In this document: in pieces, positions 25,059 to 38,464 of the stretch
How the letters are laid out: each line of letters opens with the position of its first letter
Position numbering within the stretch: position 1 is the stretch's first letter
Assembly (NCBI RefSeq): GCF_933775445.1
Contig: NC_065878.1
Location: forward strand, 17,743,395-17,807,394
Source of the DNA: Argentina anserina
Lineage: Eukaryota > Streptophyta > Magnoliopsida > Rosales > Rosaceae
Direction of reading: 5' to 3'
Length of the DNA stretch: 64,000 nt
Position numbers and translations under genes: made by a program
Notes under the pieces: generated by a model
The model's database searches: none
The model's input: only the letters and a program-made list of their open reading frames with translations
Told to the model about the DNA's origin: nothing

Positions 25059-27619
25059 ATGAGCACTCCGTCACTCGCAGGGGTAAGTGAACCCCGCACC
25101 ACCACTCAAAATCTCATATTTCTCTTCCGATTTCTGCAATTCAGTGTTGCCAATACGACGCCGTTTTTGGTTTCCTTTGTGGTTTGCAGGGCATGGGGGC
25201 CTTCTCTGGGTTCACTCGGCTATGCAAGGGCTTAGCTGTGGTCCTAATCGGAGGCCACATTGTCGTTCAGTTCCTCCCCGTCACCGTCACCTACCTCGCT
25301 CTCATTCCCGCCAGGTACCCTTGACTTTTTCCCCATTCCGTGTTGACCTCATTTGTCACTTCAATTTCGTATTTCCCATGTGGGATTTGTACATTTTGTG
25401 TGTAAAATTGCTTGGCTGATATAAAGATTGAAGCTTTGAAGTGTTTGCTTTATGGGGTTTGATCTGGTTTGAGTAGCATTGCCTTTAAAATCTGTTGCTT
25501 ATGTGAATTAGTGATATGAAACAGTAATGTGATTAGAGTAGAGGTTTTCAATTGGTGGTATGATTTTATTAGCTGAGTTTTGCCCTGTGCTGAAAATATA
25601 ACAATGAGATGCATTGTTTAACCCGATTTATGTGTATCGACATCGTCCTTTGTGGTAAGTCAGGACACACCAGAAATACTAGGCTTGAAACCAGAAAGCT
25701 TTAGGATTTGATTGTTGTATCACCATGCTTGTTATCCTAGTATACTCAGTGACTCGTTATGTTTTAGGTTTGTACCCTTCTTAACTTGAATGACTTGAAT
25801 GTATTGCAAACTTCTGTGTTGTAGGACGATTCCTTTTGTCTGGAACCTCGTAACGTCCGGCTACATTGAACAATCAGTATTTGGGGTATGGGTTTCTGTT
25901 TCTATTAACAAATTCTTTGTGCCATAATCTCATTAACTGCTGGAGGCCTGGAGATACTCGTACCCTGCTCAGTTTCGTGTTTATTGTAACCGACTCTCAC
26001 TCTTGTTTTAACAGGTTGTTGTAAGCACTCTCGGTCTTCTTTTTATTGGGAAGCTGCTTGAACCTGTTTGGGGTTCCAGGGAGTTCTTGAAGTTTATCTT
26101 TGTAGTTAATTTCCTGACTTCCATATGCATTTTCATCACTGCGATTGCACTGTACTACATTACAAGGAAGGAAACTTACCTGTAAGTACTAAAAAAAACC
26201 ACCAGAGGAGATGATTATAGTTATTCAAATATCAGTGGCTCATATTTCAGTCCTTTTTCTTCTTTGAACTTGCTCAGGTCCTTATTTTATTTTATATTTT
26301 ATTATATATATATATTTTTTGTTTTTTTATGTCCTTTACCTCAAGGTACCTATTGCATGTTAATGCAATTTCATCTGAGTCATTTTTTTCATTTGTGCTA
26401 GATATATGCCTCTTTCTGGCTTCCATGGAGTCCTTTCAGGTTTTCTGGTTGGCATTAAGCAAATGATACCTGACCAAGAGTTGCCTTTGATTAAAATGAA
26501 AGCTAAGGTGTGTACCGTGTAAAATTTACTTCTGATGGAAGCTTTCTGCTGGTTGATGAACAGTTGTAGAATTCTGATTTGGTTTTTGTTCCAAATATGT
26601 ACAGTGGTTACCATCACTCTCACTATTGGTGTCCATTGCTATAAGCTTCTGGACAGCTGAGTCAGCAACATATCTTCCAATCTTGATATTTGGCACCTAT
26701 ATGAGCTGGATTTACCTTAGATACTGGCAGAGAAAACCAGAAACGAAACTCAAAGGTGATCCAAGTGAAGATTTTGCATTTTCATCATTCTTCCCTGAAT
26801 TCTTAAGGTAAATATCATTGCCATTCGTTTGAACTCTTCCAATCAGAAGCTTTGATAATTGCATCTCTCAAGTGTTTCTTGTTAATTCTGCAGATCAGTC
26901 ATTGATCCTGTTGCATCTATTTTCCATCGGATGCTTTGTGGAAGATCTGATGCCTCCAATGAATCCCAAGGTTACACAGTGGGAGGAACCACATTGCCTG
27001 GTTCTGACCCCATTGAGGCATCTAGAAGGAGGTACTGTTTCTGTTAGTCTCAGTGAACTGTACATTCTCGATTCATTTCCGTAGTTTAAAACTTCAAAGT
27101 TATGGATCTCCAACTTTGAAAGTTCACTGCCAGATGAGCTTAAGCAGTTAGATGGCAGTTTGCAAATAAAACTTGAAATAGATTACACCATTTTTTCCGC
27201 ATGGCTTATTGGAAGCATCTAGCCATCTCCCTTAGATTCCTGACGTACCAAAAGCCTAAATAGAAGGGACCATTGAAGAACTTAAATATATGTACTTAGA
27301 TAACAAGAACATAAATATATATATTTAAATAACCAGTGACAGAAATTTGTCCCTCCTCACTGCCTTTCTGGCTTCAATTCAGTTCATAAGATTGAGCAGT
27401 ACTTAATTGGATGATTATATCAATTCACTTTTACTAGAAAGCCAATATAAAGTTTCATGTTATTGACTTATTGTCCATGGTTATTGTGTGTGCATTTGTT
27501 AAACTGGCTCTTGCAGGGAAAGAGGTGCACGAGCACTGGAAGAAAGATTGGCAGCTGAGAGGTTGGGTGCAGCAAAGAGTACGGAAGAGTTGGAAAGAGA
27601 TGCCACTGAGAATGTATAA
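25059..27619 (+). CDS. RBL19: TMEM115 family, rhomboid-like protein 19
   Basis: Eight exons: 25059-25082, 25190-25314, 25825-25885, 26015-26181, 26402-26507, 26605-26807, 26894-27031 and 27517-27619, together 308 residues with all junctions in phase. The start is MSTPSLAGGMGAFSGFTRLC. Hydrophobic segments near residues 20-40, 55-75, 80-120, 130-150 and 165-190 fit a rhomboid-fold membrane protein. The family hallmark SGYIEQSVFG and the segment GKLLEPVWGSREFLKF are clear. The loop MPLSGFHGVLSGF lacks the GxSG serine of active rhomboid proteases, as in TMEM115, a Golgi protein linked to retrograde traffic. The tail is Arg/Glu-rich, ALEERLAAERLGAAK. The name rests on family resemblance. It lies tail-to-tail with the E2 locus. 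Confidence 0.9.
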
Positions 27620-27899
27620 TTGCTTGGACTACGATAATCTGTCAACAACCCAAATGTGCATCATCTGTTACGACTTAAGAGATTTTTGTTGTTCGAGGTA
27701 AAAGTTCTCTCTTTTTCGTTTTCTCTCTCTCCCTGAAGGATCCTTTTGCTATACTAAATATGGATATTGATTGGAACTTGCTCGTCATTTTGTCATGTTT
27801 GTACAAAAACTTTGGAATGGTGGCTTCAGTTGTAATTTAACAGACTATTATACTGTTCTATTTGAGATGCTTCCACAGAATGAGTTCAAGGCATAAATA
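27620..27899. other. 3' flank of RBL19
   Basis: Likely 3' untranslated and downstream sequence; no other feature seen. Confidence 0.4.
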
Positions 27900-28455
27900 T
27901 ATAGCTATATTATGACGGTTTTTTAAATCAATCTGTACAAAATAGATTAACGTAAGACCCTCAACCATCATTACAAAAGAGTTGGAATATGAGGCTTGCA
28001 TAAATAGACTAGGAACATTGCAGTAATTTTCATGACATACAAGTCACGACCCCACTATATGGAAAACCGAACTCCTTTGTACTCGACAGAGAGGAAGGGT
28101 TTTCACACTTCATCCTCCCTGAGTTAGTCGCACTAGACTCGAATCAGTTTACCAAAAAAGACATACATGCAGGATGTCGAGGCAAATGATGCCAAACTGA
28201 TCAACATTTGGAAGGAAACACAGTCACAAACTTGACTAGTGGTGGCATGAATTGATAATCGATAAGAAATCGCACAGTTTGTAAGATGAACCCCCGTACA
28301 TAGTTCGTTTTCCACCTTCGATTGTGCCAATCCGAGTAAAAATGCTCTCACCTTCAGGAAAAGCGATACTCCAAGTTCTCCTCCACTTATCTGAGGACAA
28401 GGAACAATAGATACTGAAAGCTGAGACTAGAACAAAATTACATTTCTTTAACAAC
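27900..28455 (-). pseudogene. Partial duplicate of the neighbouring E2 gene
   Basis: The stretch 28100-28445 aligns with 31170-31540 (exon 3 and flanks of the intact E2 gene), and about 27930-27990 aligns with 30295-30365 (start of exon 6). The shared peptide includes FPEGESIFT and IGTIEGGK, but the copy breaks off before the catalytic region and has frameshifts. Exons 4 and 5 are absent, and no exon 1 or 2 was found. It is an unfinished or decayed tandem copy without function as an enzyme. Confidence 0.75.
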
Positions 28456-30250
28456 TCAACTGAAGAAGTGAAGAGTAGAAAATACTACCGTATATGGGTT
28501 GCTGTTCCTCCCTCTCCCGTATCTTCTTCGACGGCAGCATGGTTCCACTTCCACCACCAGATCAACAATAGGGGGTTATGTGCCTAGTGGGGTTGTCTTA
28601 GTTTTACTCCAGGGTGTACTAGTTGGCAAAAGCATGACTGGAGTTTCAAGAAGGAGAAGCCAAATCCCCTGCTTTTTGAGGTGAACGGAAATTTATACCG
28701 TCTTGCACGCCAACCCTTGGTGGTCTTGTTAAACATCCCACTTTCGAGGTATACAATAGCCATTCTGGTGAATCACGGTTCTGCCAGTTCCTCCATTTTA
28801 CGAACTCGAGCAGGAACACTCTTTGTTCCCTGGGCCTCGTCTAAAGTTGTCTTACACTATCGTTGGTACCAAAATCTTGATCTCGAGCAGGTTACGATCA
28901 TCGTCTAACAGTCATTGTGTGCTTTGACGTGAATGACAAGGAAAAGAAATGGAGAGAGATGACTTCCTTGTTTGGTGGCAAGGGTTTTCCCTTTGATGGG
29001 AGGGCTTTAGTATTGGACGTGAACGATTTATGCGTCTCATGTTTTCCTTTCGTGAGTGTGAGATATATGCGTCTCTGCTACATTCACTTGATGAAGGTAG
29101 TATATTGTCACATCCCGTTTTCGAGTGTCTATCGTGGGCGTCCACTGGTTGTATGAGCTTCATGCATAGGTGGGATTGCTCCAGGATCGGAGAGTGAAGC
29201 ATATGTAGCTACCCTTCGTAGGGATTCAAGCAGGTTGACCCGGTTAAGTTTGGGGAACTTATCGATAGTCAAGGACTTAACGTTGAATAAAGGAGTAGGC
29301 CGCCCTACACAAACTGGTCGGGGTCTGGAGCCGATCCCCTTATGAGCCCAAAGCAGGGAGAAACTAGTGCATTGCCCCATTGGATAATGTTGGTTCCTGA
29401 GCAATGGAGCGCCGCACGGACCAAGTGTGGCAGCCAAATAACTATGTATGTGACAATATACATCTTTTGAGGACAATTGTCTGGAGGGTTGGTTCATGTT
29501 ACATGACTTAATGGGTTACTTTGATGAACAGTCATACACCTTTGTTGATCTTGGAGATCAAAAGGTTGGCTTTGTTTTGTGTGGGAAGTGGGAACATGTT
29601 ATCACCGGAAAAGTGGGACAATGATATGGATCCCTGCCGGAAGGCGCGTGCTCTTATAGTGGCAATTCATTATGAAGTGGTAGATTCAACTTGTCTCATC
29701 GAGGAGATCGTGGCCTGTCGCACCTTTGATTACAATTGTCATTCCCCCGGCATCTGTGGAAATGAGTTGCTCGGTAGCTTTGTGGCCTAACGCAATCCAG
29801 TATTAATGTAATGTATAGAGTGAGTGCTATGTCAAACCAAGTATGACATTAGTTAATAGCAGTCCTTATTGCGACCTTTAGCTCTTAAACTTGTATGGTC
29901 TAACTACCTGTTGCTCATATCAGACTATCAGTCTTATGGAAGTGATTTTGAACTAGTCTTAACTTTAATCGAACAAATTGACTGAATTCAGGTTTAAGAA
30001 AAAAAAAATCAGCCAGCAACAGAGAAGCTGTCATCAAATTCATTGAACTTTACAACTTACAGTCTTATTTCACAATGACAAATCACAGGAGGCTGATATT
30101 AACAGAGTTGCCCAAGGGTAAGAATCCAATCGCCTTTCGGCTTAATTGGGTCTTCAGGTTTAAAGAACTTCCAATGCTCAATAGTTATCTATGATTGTAA
30201 AATTTACCCTGCGCAAGAGTGCCCAAATGAAATAATGCCGGCATAGAGCA
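28456..30250. other. Decayed coding-like sequence with an LTR-like start
   Basis: Plus-strand fragments read as one diverged protein, for example CFDVNDKEKKWREM, GFPFDGRALVLDVND (28910-29040) and QSYTFVDLGDQKVGFVLCGK (29530-29600). The pattern resembles kelch-like plant proteins, but only weakly and I do not assign it. Between the fragments, TGTCACATCCCG at 29106 looks like the start of an LTR insertion, though I could not fix its end or a target duplication. The last 450 bp are plain flank of the E2 gene. Confidence 0.3.
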
Positions 30251-33225
30251 TCAGCTCTCAAACGATTCTCCAGCATAGTACTGTTTGTGGACCATTTTTC
30301 TGTAATCTGTACAAAATAATTAAATATAAGACCCTCAACCTTCAATGCGAAGAGTTGGAGTAAGAGGATTTGGTAATCTACATTAGTAATAATTAGGCCC
30401 TTGTCATCTGAAGTAATTATCATAATATAAAAGTCAAGAAGCAGGTTTACTAGGACCAACTGATGAAGATGTTGCAACGTGCAAGCTATAAAGTTGTGAA
30501 TGATAAGCCAGTTTGGGTTTTAAAAATATCAACAAACTCCAATATAAAGGGCTGAAACACACTCCACTTCAAATATAATTTGATATCTAAGGTAAATAGG
30601 AAAAGAAAACTAACCTTCCTTATTACTCAACAGAGCAGCAGCATAGCTGTTGAGGGGGCTCTCTGGGTTTGGCTCTGCATGTGAGCGATAACCAATAGTC
30701 AGGCAAGAATGTAGATGTTTACGAGAAAGTTCATGAAAGTAAGACAAAGCTGACCTCCCAGTAGACTTTGAATGGACAGAAGAATAGTCCTGCAGTCATA
30801 AGCAGAAGACCACTTGTCCTATTGAATGAAAAGCAAAATCAACATCAGCTTGAGAATGTACAAAGAAGGAAGAAACTGAGCAATATTCGATATCATCCAC
30901 CAAACTTCTGATATTGGAATAGGAATTTACACAGTGCCCTTGAAATAAGGACACTGACCCTACGGGATGGTTCCAATTTTTAAAGGGTATTGGCATTTGT
31001 CAAGTCCCCTGAACATCAACTTCATATAAGTTCTACTAACATTTAGATTTCTCCTCCACACACTACTTTCCATTTTATCATTATAATAATCTTAAGACCA
31101 TGAATCGATCTCCTTAATACCCACTAGAGATAATGCAAGCATCATATGGTTAACCAACACTACCATATTAAAGACAGTGAGTAAGAGTTTTCACACTTCA
31201 TCCTCCTGAGTTTAGTAGCACAAGACTGGAATCAGTTTACCGGAAAAAAAAAAAAGACAGATACCTGCAGGATGTCAAGGCAAATGTTGCCAAACTGATC
31301 AACATTTGGATGGAAGCACATTGTCTCAAACTTGACTAGTGGTGGCTTGAAAGGATAATCCATAGGAAATCTCAAAGAGAGTTTGTAAGATAAACCCTCA
31401 TACAAAGTTCCTTTACCACCTTCGATTGTGCCAATCCATGTAAAAATGCTCTCACCTTCAGGAAAAGCTGATACTCCAAGTTCTCCTCCACTCATCTGAA
31501 AGCAAGGAAATATAGATACTGAAAAGTGAGAGTAGAACATAATTATCTGTAAGAACTATAATAAAGAGTAACAAATACCACCAACAACCAATTGATGTAA
31601 AATATGTAAAGGCTGAATACTTCAGAGTATATGATGAGGCCAGTAGCTATATGTCAGAAACACAAAAGAAAACTCAAGTTAATGCTGCTAGCTACTAGGT
31701 ACACTTGTTAATTCACCATAATAATGAATATTCAAATTGTGAAGGAGCGTGAGGTTCTTCCAGACTGAGAATAGTCTCTAGATTGAGGCAGATTTATTTT
31801 ATTTATCAACTCCGAGACATAAGCGACAATGTGTATCCATTTCCATTAGTACGTTAAATACTACACATTTAGTGCGAATGAAGAGAGTTTGACTGATCCA
31901 ACTCAAGTAGCAGAAGCAGTGTAAAAGTAGCAAGTAGCAACAGATCCTGGGACTATCAAAATTACTAATACTAAACTGCCGGGCATATAAGAGACTATTT
32001 TCAAATAGAAGTGGCAATCAATTATGTCATTTTCTGAAGAGAGTACAGTTGTCAGCCCCACTTAAAAGGCTTGATGATTTAGGACATCCAACAACCTCTT
32101 ATTCCCAGAGGAGGTGTTGTTGTGTGTAACTGGATTGGATGTTACCATAGATCGCCTAGTTCCAAACTCTTGGGTTACACTTGATACCATTTCCAGAAGT
32201 CGAAAGGATAACAATGGCTAAGACACACTAATCAACCTTCACGAACGGATTAGAATACACACGAGCACACACCTAGCCTCTACATTATAAAACCTCATGA
32301 CTATCAAGAATCAAGCTACTCCCTTTTAGTTTGTCGATTATGCCAACGTCTCAACTTGAAAAATCAAGAGGAATCCACCCTCTATCGCACATCCAGGCCA
32401 CTATAGAACAAGCATTACACCAGCAGAGCACCTAAGGAGCAATGGTGAACTTAACAGAGGTGCTCTGACAAAGACAGAGATTGACTAGTATATATCTAAT
32501 CACTCAACCCTAGTATTTCTGCAGCTTCTACATATATATACGTGCACAAAATACATGGTGTCCGATTTTCCAATTTTATCTCAATCTGTTTATAACCCCT
32601 GAATCCCTGATAATGACAGCAATCTAAATTAAGAGCACCCTTCATCCCAAACCAAGAAACCTACACACTTTCGATAATATTACACAACTTCAATGAAACT
32701 CCTTTGAAAACCTACACATTTACACAGGACATAAGATTCTTAGGCTACCCACTACAAGCTTCTAGCAACAGTTCATAACCAAGTTCATATGAATCAGGAA
32801 TCAATATGAAACCACTGCAAACCCAGTTCAGGATTACATATTTACAATCAAAACTAACTCTGCCAATAACAAAGAAAGCTCTAAATCACCAAGAAGTATC
32901 AAAATCAAAGAACCAAGGAAGAAAAACAGATAGAGAAAAAGCTTTACATACCATTAGAGACATCAACTCCTTCTGAAGCCTACAAAGATTGAAACAATAC
33001 CCAACAACATGAACATCAAAGACTTCAACTTTTTCCTTCAAAAACAAAAAAAAAAGACTCCCAACTTTTTGGGGGATCAAAAACAGAAAGGACCAACCTT
33101 TGAGAAACAGAGGAGGAGTCGACGGAAATGGGAGCAGCCTGAGGCTTTTTCTGAGAGGAATTGCGCTGGGTATGCTGCGGCGGCTCCGACGAGTTGTCCG
33201 CCGTCGGATTGGATCGGATTTCCAT
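30251..33225 (-). CDS. UBC20: Ubiquitin-conjugating enzyme E2, UBE2C class (UBC19/20-like)
   Basis: Six exons: 33225-33098, 32979-32952, 31495-31265, 30818-30755, 30674-30615 and 30306-30251, giving 188 residues. The ATG at 33225 follows an in-frame TTG and heads a flexible polar N-terminus of about 40 residues, as in E2-C. The UBC core starts at SVSQRLQKELMSLMMSGG. The catalytic Cys is residue 124 in HPNVDQFGNICLDIL, preceded by the HPN motif. After it come DKWSSAYDCRTILLSIQSLL and EPNPESPLNSYAAALL. This class charges ubiquitin for the anaphase-promoting complex and drives cyclin destruction at mitosis. UBC19 and UBC20 are close paralogues and I cannot separate them. Intron 2 is about 1.5 kb. 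A broken partial copy lies just downstream. Confidence 0.9.
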
Positions 33226-33942
33226 GATCAATCCTCGCTTGTCTGATCAACTTTGTTCTTGCTTTTTTTTCTTCTTCTTGCTTGCTCTGAATTTTCTCAA
33301 AGGTGTGTCTATAAATTGGAGGGAGGTGGCCACGCCTTTTGGTGTTTTCTTACTCTAAAATCATAATCTGAACATATTTATATTGAATATCCCCATTATT
33401 GGAGTTTATAATTTGCAACATATATTGACATGTAATTTGCACTATCTTATTAGTTTTCTAAGATGGGGAATTCAACCCCATTAGGATATAGTGATAGCAA
33501 TAATACACATTATGATAAAGATATCGTGTCATTATCAAAAGAAAACTAGCAAGCTAGATACTGTTTTTGTATGTAGTTTATCAGTAATATATGTGTTTAT
33601 GTCAATGATTTTGAATTTAAAATTATCGTAAATGAACAAACACACATCGTGATATTATTGGAATCATACAAAGTTACAGACTGTGTTTGATCTTATAAGT
33701 CTTTGACATTCTAACATGTCGCATATCATACAAAAGCTATTATATGTTTTTAAAATAAAGAATTCAATATAGTCTAGTATAGATATCAATTAATCATATC
33801 ATACTCTTGAGCAATGTATCCCCCATGTTATTTGGAATGTGGACTGTACCTATCATGTTGACCTTTGTGATCTTAGTTGTTACTATACACAAGCATCACA
33901 GTTAAATAATGAGGAAATAATAGAAACTATTAATTAATTAGA
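33226..33942. other. Intergenic DNA upstream of the E2 gene
   Basis: Likely promoter of the E2 gene, then AT-rich sequence. No clear motif or other gene. Confidence 0.4.
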
Positions 33943-34157
33943 GTAAGTGTACAGCTAGTCATAGCAATCAATATGGCTCCTAATTGAAAATGTCACTCAA
34001 TTGGGTAAAACTTAAATTGCAAACCTTCATTTAAATGAGGGAGAGGCTGGAAAACTGGAAAAGGGAATGATTGGAGTGAAAATGACTCTCTTGCTATAGA
34101 AATTGAAGCAACAAGCCAACATGAAATGAAGCAACAGTTGTTTATTATCATTCTAAG

Positions 34158-35076
34158 GGACTGAGATCCTCTCCTAATGCCCCTCTCCTAATATTGCCTA
34201 ACAAAAAAAAATATCAGCCGTTCAGTTTTAATGAATGGCCAGATTTGAAAAATGAGTTTTATCTCTCTAGCTCTCTCACCCAAGTTCATATTCTCCCTCC
34301 TCTTTCTCTCACGTTCTGAACACTCTCCATGGGGGGGCCGGAGCCCAGTAGATGAGCCCGGCGGTGATGATGAGGTTAAGCTTTCCAAAGCACTTCCATC
34401 TCTTCCTCTCTCAAATTTTCAATATCCAGACAAAATCTCATTTAAGAAAAGAGATGAGCAAGGTGAGAGAGAGAGAGAGAGAGACGGAAGAGGCAATGAT
34501 TAAATTGTCTTGCTCTGCAACACCCAAAGCAAAAACCCAGATGCACACCGCCAGGCTATGGCTTTCTAATCTAAAAACGGCGCCATTGGGTCCATGCACT
34601 CTAGAGCAGTAGAGCCTACATCTTTCAATTTCGAACGCTACTATGCTCTTCTTCAGTTTTAAGAAGTGTGGCAACTCATCAACTCAAGCTTTTCAGACCA
34701 AAAATCAACTCAAGCTTTGCTTCCTGGAACCAAATCTAATTCCTCAACTTCATAAATTTAATTATTTATAAACATTTGGTCTGGTTTTGGTTTGTGATGA
34801 ACATAGAGTGATCAGTTGGGATCAATGGGTTCTTGTTTACATCTTGTGGATTTATTTTGTATGTGCATGAGAGTTTTATTAATTGGGTTTTGACTCTGTT
34901 CATGAATTCCTCGACAATTCATTCATTATAATTGGAGAGGAGATAGGAGGACCAAAATTTGAGAAGAGGAGTTGTATCAGAGCAGAGAAATCCTTGCCAT
35001 TTATTATAATTGGATGGCTTAGATTCATTTATTAGGCAATATTAGGAACTTTTTCATTAGGGGAGGATCCGAATCC
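34158..35076. mobile_element. 919-bp Mutator-like non-autonomous element
   Basis: Terminal inverted repeats of about 45 bp, GGACTGAGATCCTCTCCTAA on the left and its diverged complement on the right, share the block CCTAATATTGCCTAA. Flanks are CATTCTAAG at 34149-34157 and 35077-35085, a perfect 9-bp duplication typical of Mutator-like elements. Unit 2 of the duplication has the uninterrupted target near 44835-44865. Inside are a CT-rich segment and a GA microsatellite near 34466-34485; it may contain captured DNA but I recognise no gene. Confidence 0.85.
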
Positions 35077-35992
35077 CATTCTAAGGGGATAGAAAGGAAT
35101 CTTCAACTAATATGTCTTTACAAACTTTAAACATCAAATCAACTCAAACATCCTAGTCAGTAGTGGAATGAGTGGAATGATTTGTTTGAAGAAGTTAGTC
35201 ACTAATATGTCTTTACAAACTTTAAACATCAAATCAATGCCTCAACACCATTCATAACAATATAAATGAGTGCATGGTGTTATGCATACTCTAGGTCTCT
35301 AGCCACCTCTTTTGCCTCGGCTGAAGCATAATGTAAAACGCTACCAAACAAAAGAACATTGTGGACAGGGTAGATGCTTACTATTAGATTAACAACATTG
35401 TCCTTTCATCCAGTTCTATACCTCTTGGTTTTTTCATATCTATTGGCCAAAGCATTTTCTTCAAATTTGTTCTAGAAAAAGAAAAAAACAAGCATTTTCT
35501 TCAAATTTTAGCATCCATTGCAGTGAGATACAAACCAGTTTTTCTGAGTGACTGAGTCTGTGACTACTGCTTCGGGTCCTAAGATTGCATGCATTAGAGA
35601 ACAAGCCTTCTTGGGAGGAGCTTACATACAAAGTCAACCTCTTGGGATCTTGAAACAATAGTTGATCAAATACCAATTAGTTTAGATGCATAGCTATTAA
35701 GAATTATATAGAAAATCCTGATATGTATAACTGAACAAAGTATATTGATTATAAGATCATACAGTAAAAAGAAACAAGAAAGTATAGGTAACATATATGC
35801 CAAGCCTAAAAGATTTAAAAAAAGAAGAAAGAAAGAATATAAGTACTGTACCATCATGCATTTTGCAGTACTAGTATATCCTACTCTTTACAGCTAACAG
35901 CCTAACACAAGTACATTGTGTTGTTTCTACAAATGCTCTTGCACTGGGAAGAATGTTTTACGTTAGCATTGTTTTTCAATAGTTTAACTTTT

Positions 35993-38415
35993 TCACTTTC
36001 TTGATCTAGCAGATGAGACGCCCGACGGACTCATAACTTCAGGCTGAGAAATTGAGAGTGGAGGTGGACGCTCATGAATTTGGCCTAATTCTCTAACAGT
36101 ACTAGGATGCCTAATTGAACTCGGTCCAACTTTGTTCTTTGGGGATTTTGAAACTGCAGTGTCCCAAAGTTGCATTTCAACGACGACTGATGCTTCTGGA
36201 GGTGGATATAAGTCATCCGCGTCACTGTGGTTGTTGTCATTGTGCAATAGATGAACTGGTGACATGTCAGGTGTAGGTTTAGATGAATGCAGGCTGAACT
36301 TTGCTTTCGTTTTTGATTTGTCATGCAACTTCTTCACTGCCTCTGCCACTCCCTCATTAAAAACAGTGGGTTTCATACTAGAACCCATCTATTAACAAAA
36401 AATAATAATAAAAAATAGTCCATGTTAAATTAATGGGAGGTTTACTTATAGATAATAGTCAATGCAGTTCAAGTAAATTTCTCACCTGTGTCACTAAAGC
36501 GTAGAGTGGAAGAGTCACATAAGTACATAAAACTTGTACGATAACCCTGAAGAGATCAGAAGGCTTTAGTTGCAGATACATATGAAAAAAAAAATTCTCA
36601 CTGAATCAGGAACTCAAAGGAAAATGGAAGTTAAAACTTAAACAATGATTCTTGAATGAAATTAGATACTGGTAGTGTGCAAAGCTCACCCCATTGAGAT
36701 CCTTATGGCGGTATCTTGAGGTGTTTGGTGGAAGCAGGAAGTTATGCCAAACTGCCACTGAATAACAAAAATAATTTATCAGTATATGTAAATTATGTAA
36801 TAAGTATACTTGGAATTAGATGCCACGAGTAGAACTTACTGTGCTCCATGCAAAGAACGCCAGCTGAAATGCATTCTGAAGAAGATTAATAAGAAAGCAC
36901 AGGTAGGCAGCTGGTGAGAATAAGTACAAATAAGGACTGTAAAGATATAGTACTAGCAAGTTGAACTACCTGGAACAAAACAAAGTGGATGAGGAAGAGC
37001 AAGAAGCGCGGGGTTCCAAACCAGAAGTGCTGATCACCGGGTTGAACAAGCGGTGCACCCATCACCACAGCCCCTCTTTCCTGAATCCTTAGCCCCAGCT
37101 TGGTTATAATCACTTGTAGTTTAGTTCCCACCAAGAGGATTATCTGCATTATTTTTGGCTCACAACACTTGATAATCTATGTAATAAAATCTGGTAGCCA
37201 TAGTAAAAGCAGTACTGGAATAATGCAACTGTACGTATTGAACTTACAAATAAAGAGATAAATGGTAACCAGTAATACGAATACCATCCTATTAAAAAGA
37301 GAAACAGTTCTTCATCAGTTTACTTTACTGGATAGTCAGTTACACACACACACACACACATATCGTCATTAATTTGAGACCGAGAGTCGGTCATGAACTT
37401 ACCATATGCATTGGACAACAGGAACAACACTGCTGAGAACCATATAATTGGGCTGCGTGCACCAATGTAATGAAGTTTAAGTTGTGACAAACTTATCTAA
37501 ACAAAGAACCTTGTAAAATTTATTGCTTAAATCCACCAACCTAATTTCAACAATAACTAAGAAGTCATCTTCAAGTGATCTACTTATGTATTTCCGAAAA
37601 TCAAAGGTAGTATCATTGCCAGGTGCTAAATGTGCCTGACATCAGAAAGAATAGGATTTTAGATTTCTGTCACCTCAGCCTCATATAGGTATGTGAATTA
37701 GTACTTTTACTGTTTCACTTACCACGATAAAGCCATGCCTCAGAGTCATGTAATCAGTCTTAGTAACTGACCTGTAGAACTGTCTGAGGAAGCACACCTG
37801 ATAAGAAAAGGACAATACCCTTAAAAACTTGTTCAATTCAGTCATAGCTCTTGTACACACCATGCATCACTGAGTTAATTCTTTGAAAATTCCAAAATAT
37901 TGCAACTGGAAATTCCAATTGACAATGCAATAAAGTTCAATTCTTAGTAGTACGTTATACATACAATCCAAAGCCAAACTGGTGACTCGCTCCAGAAGTG
38001 CAAATGTCTCCTTCCGAATGACGTATCCCTCGTATACCTAAACCTTTCTGGATCTGCCATACAAATAATGCATAAGGTATAATCCAAAGGGTTCTAGTGA
38101 TTAAAGACTTCTTAAATTTTGTCAACAGGTGTCTAAATGACATTGCAGATTCCAGAAAGGTAAAAAAGAATATTTAGTCCGCAGAATCTTAATTTGCAGA
38201 AACACTTGATATATTTACCTCCAGACCAACTAATTGATTTGCACACGTAAATGAATCATCATGTTGAAAAATTGGAATCATTTAGCTTTAGGTTTCAAAA
38301 TATTGAACCCATTTACCTGTACTAAACTGGTATTCAATTGTTTTTGTCTCATTCTCCCAGTACTTCCATTTTCTCATCTGTAATCCGCAAACAGAAACAA
38401 TGAAATGTTAAAAAC

Positions 38416-38464
<49 letters not shown>

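Noticed and set aside
26401..26507. Active rhomboid protease in the RBL19 gene
   Set aside because: The GxSG serine is absent (SGFHG); the protein fits the TMEM115 group, which is not known as a protease.
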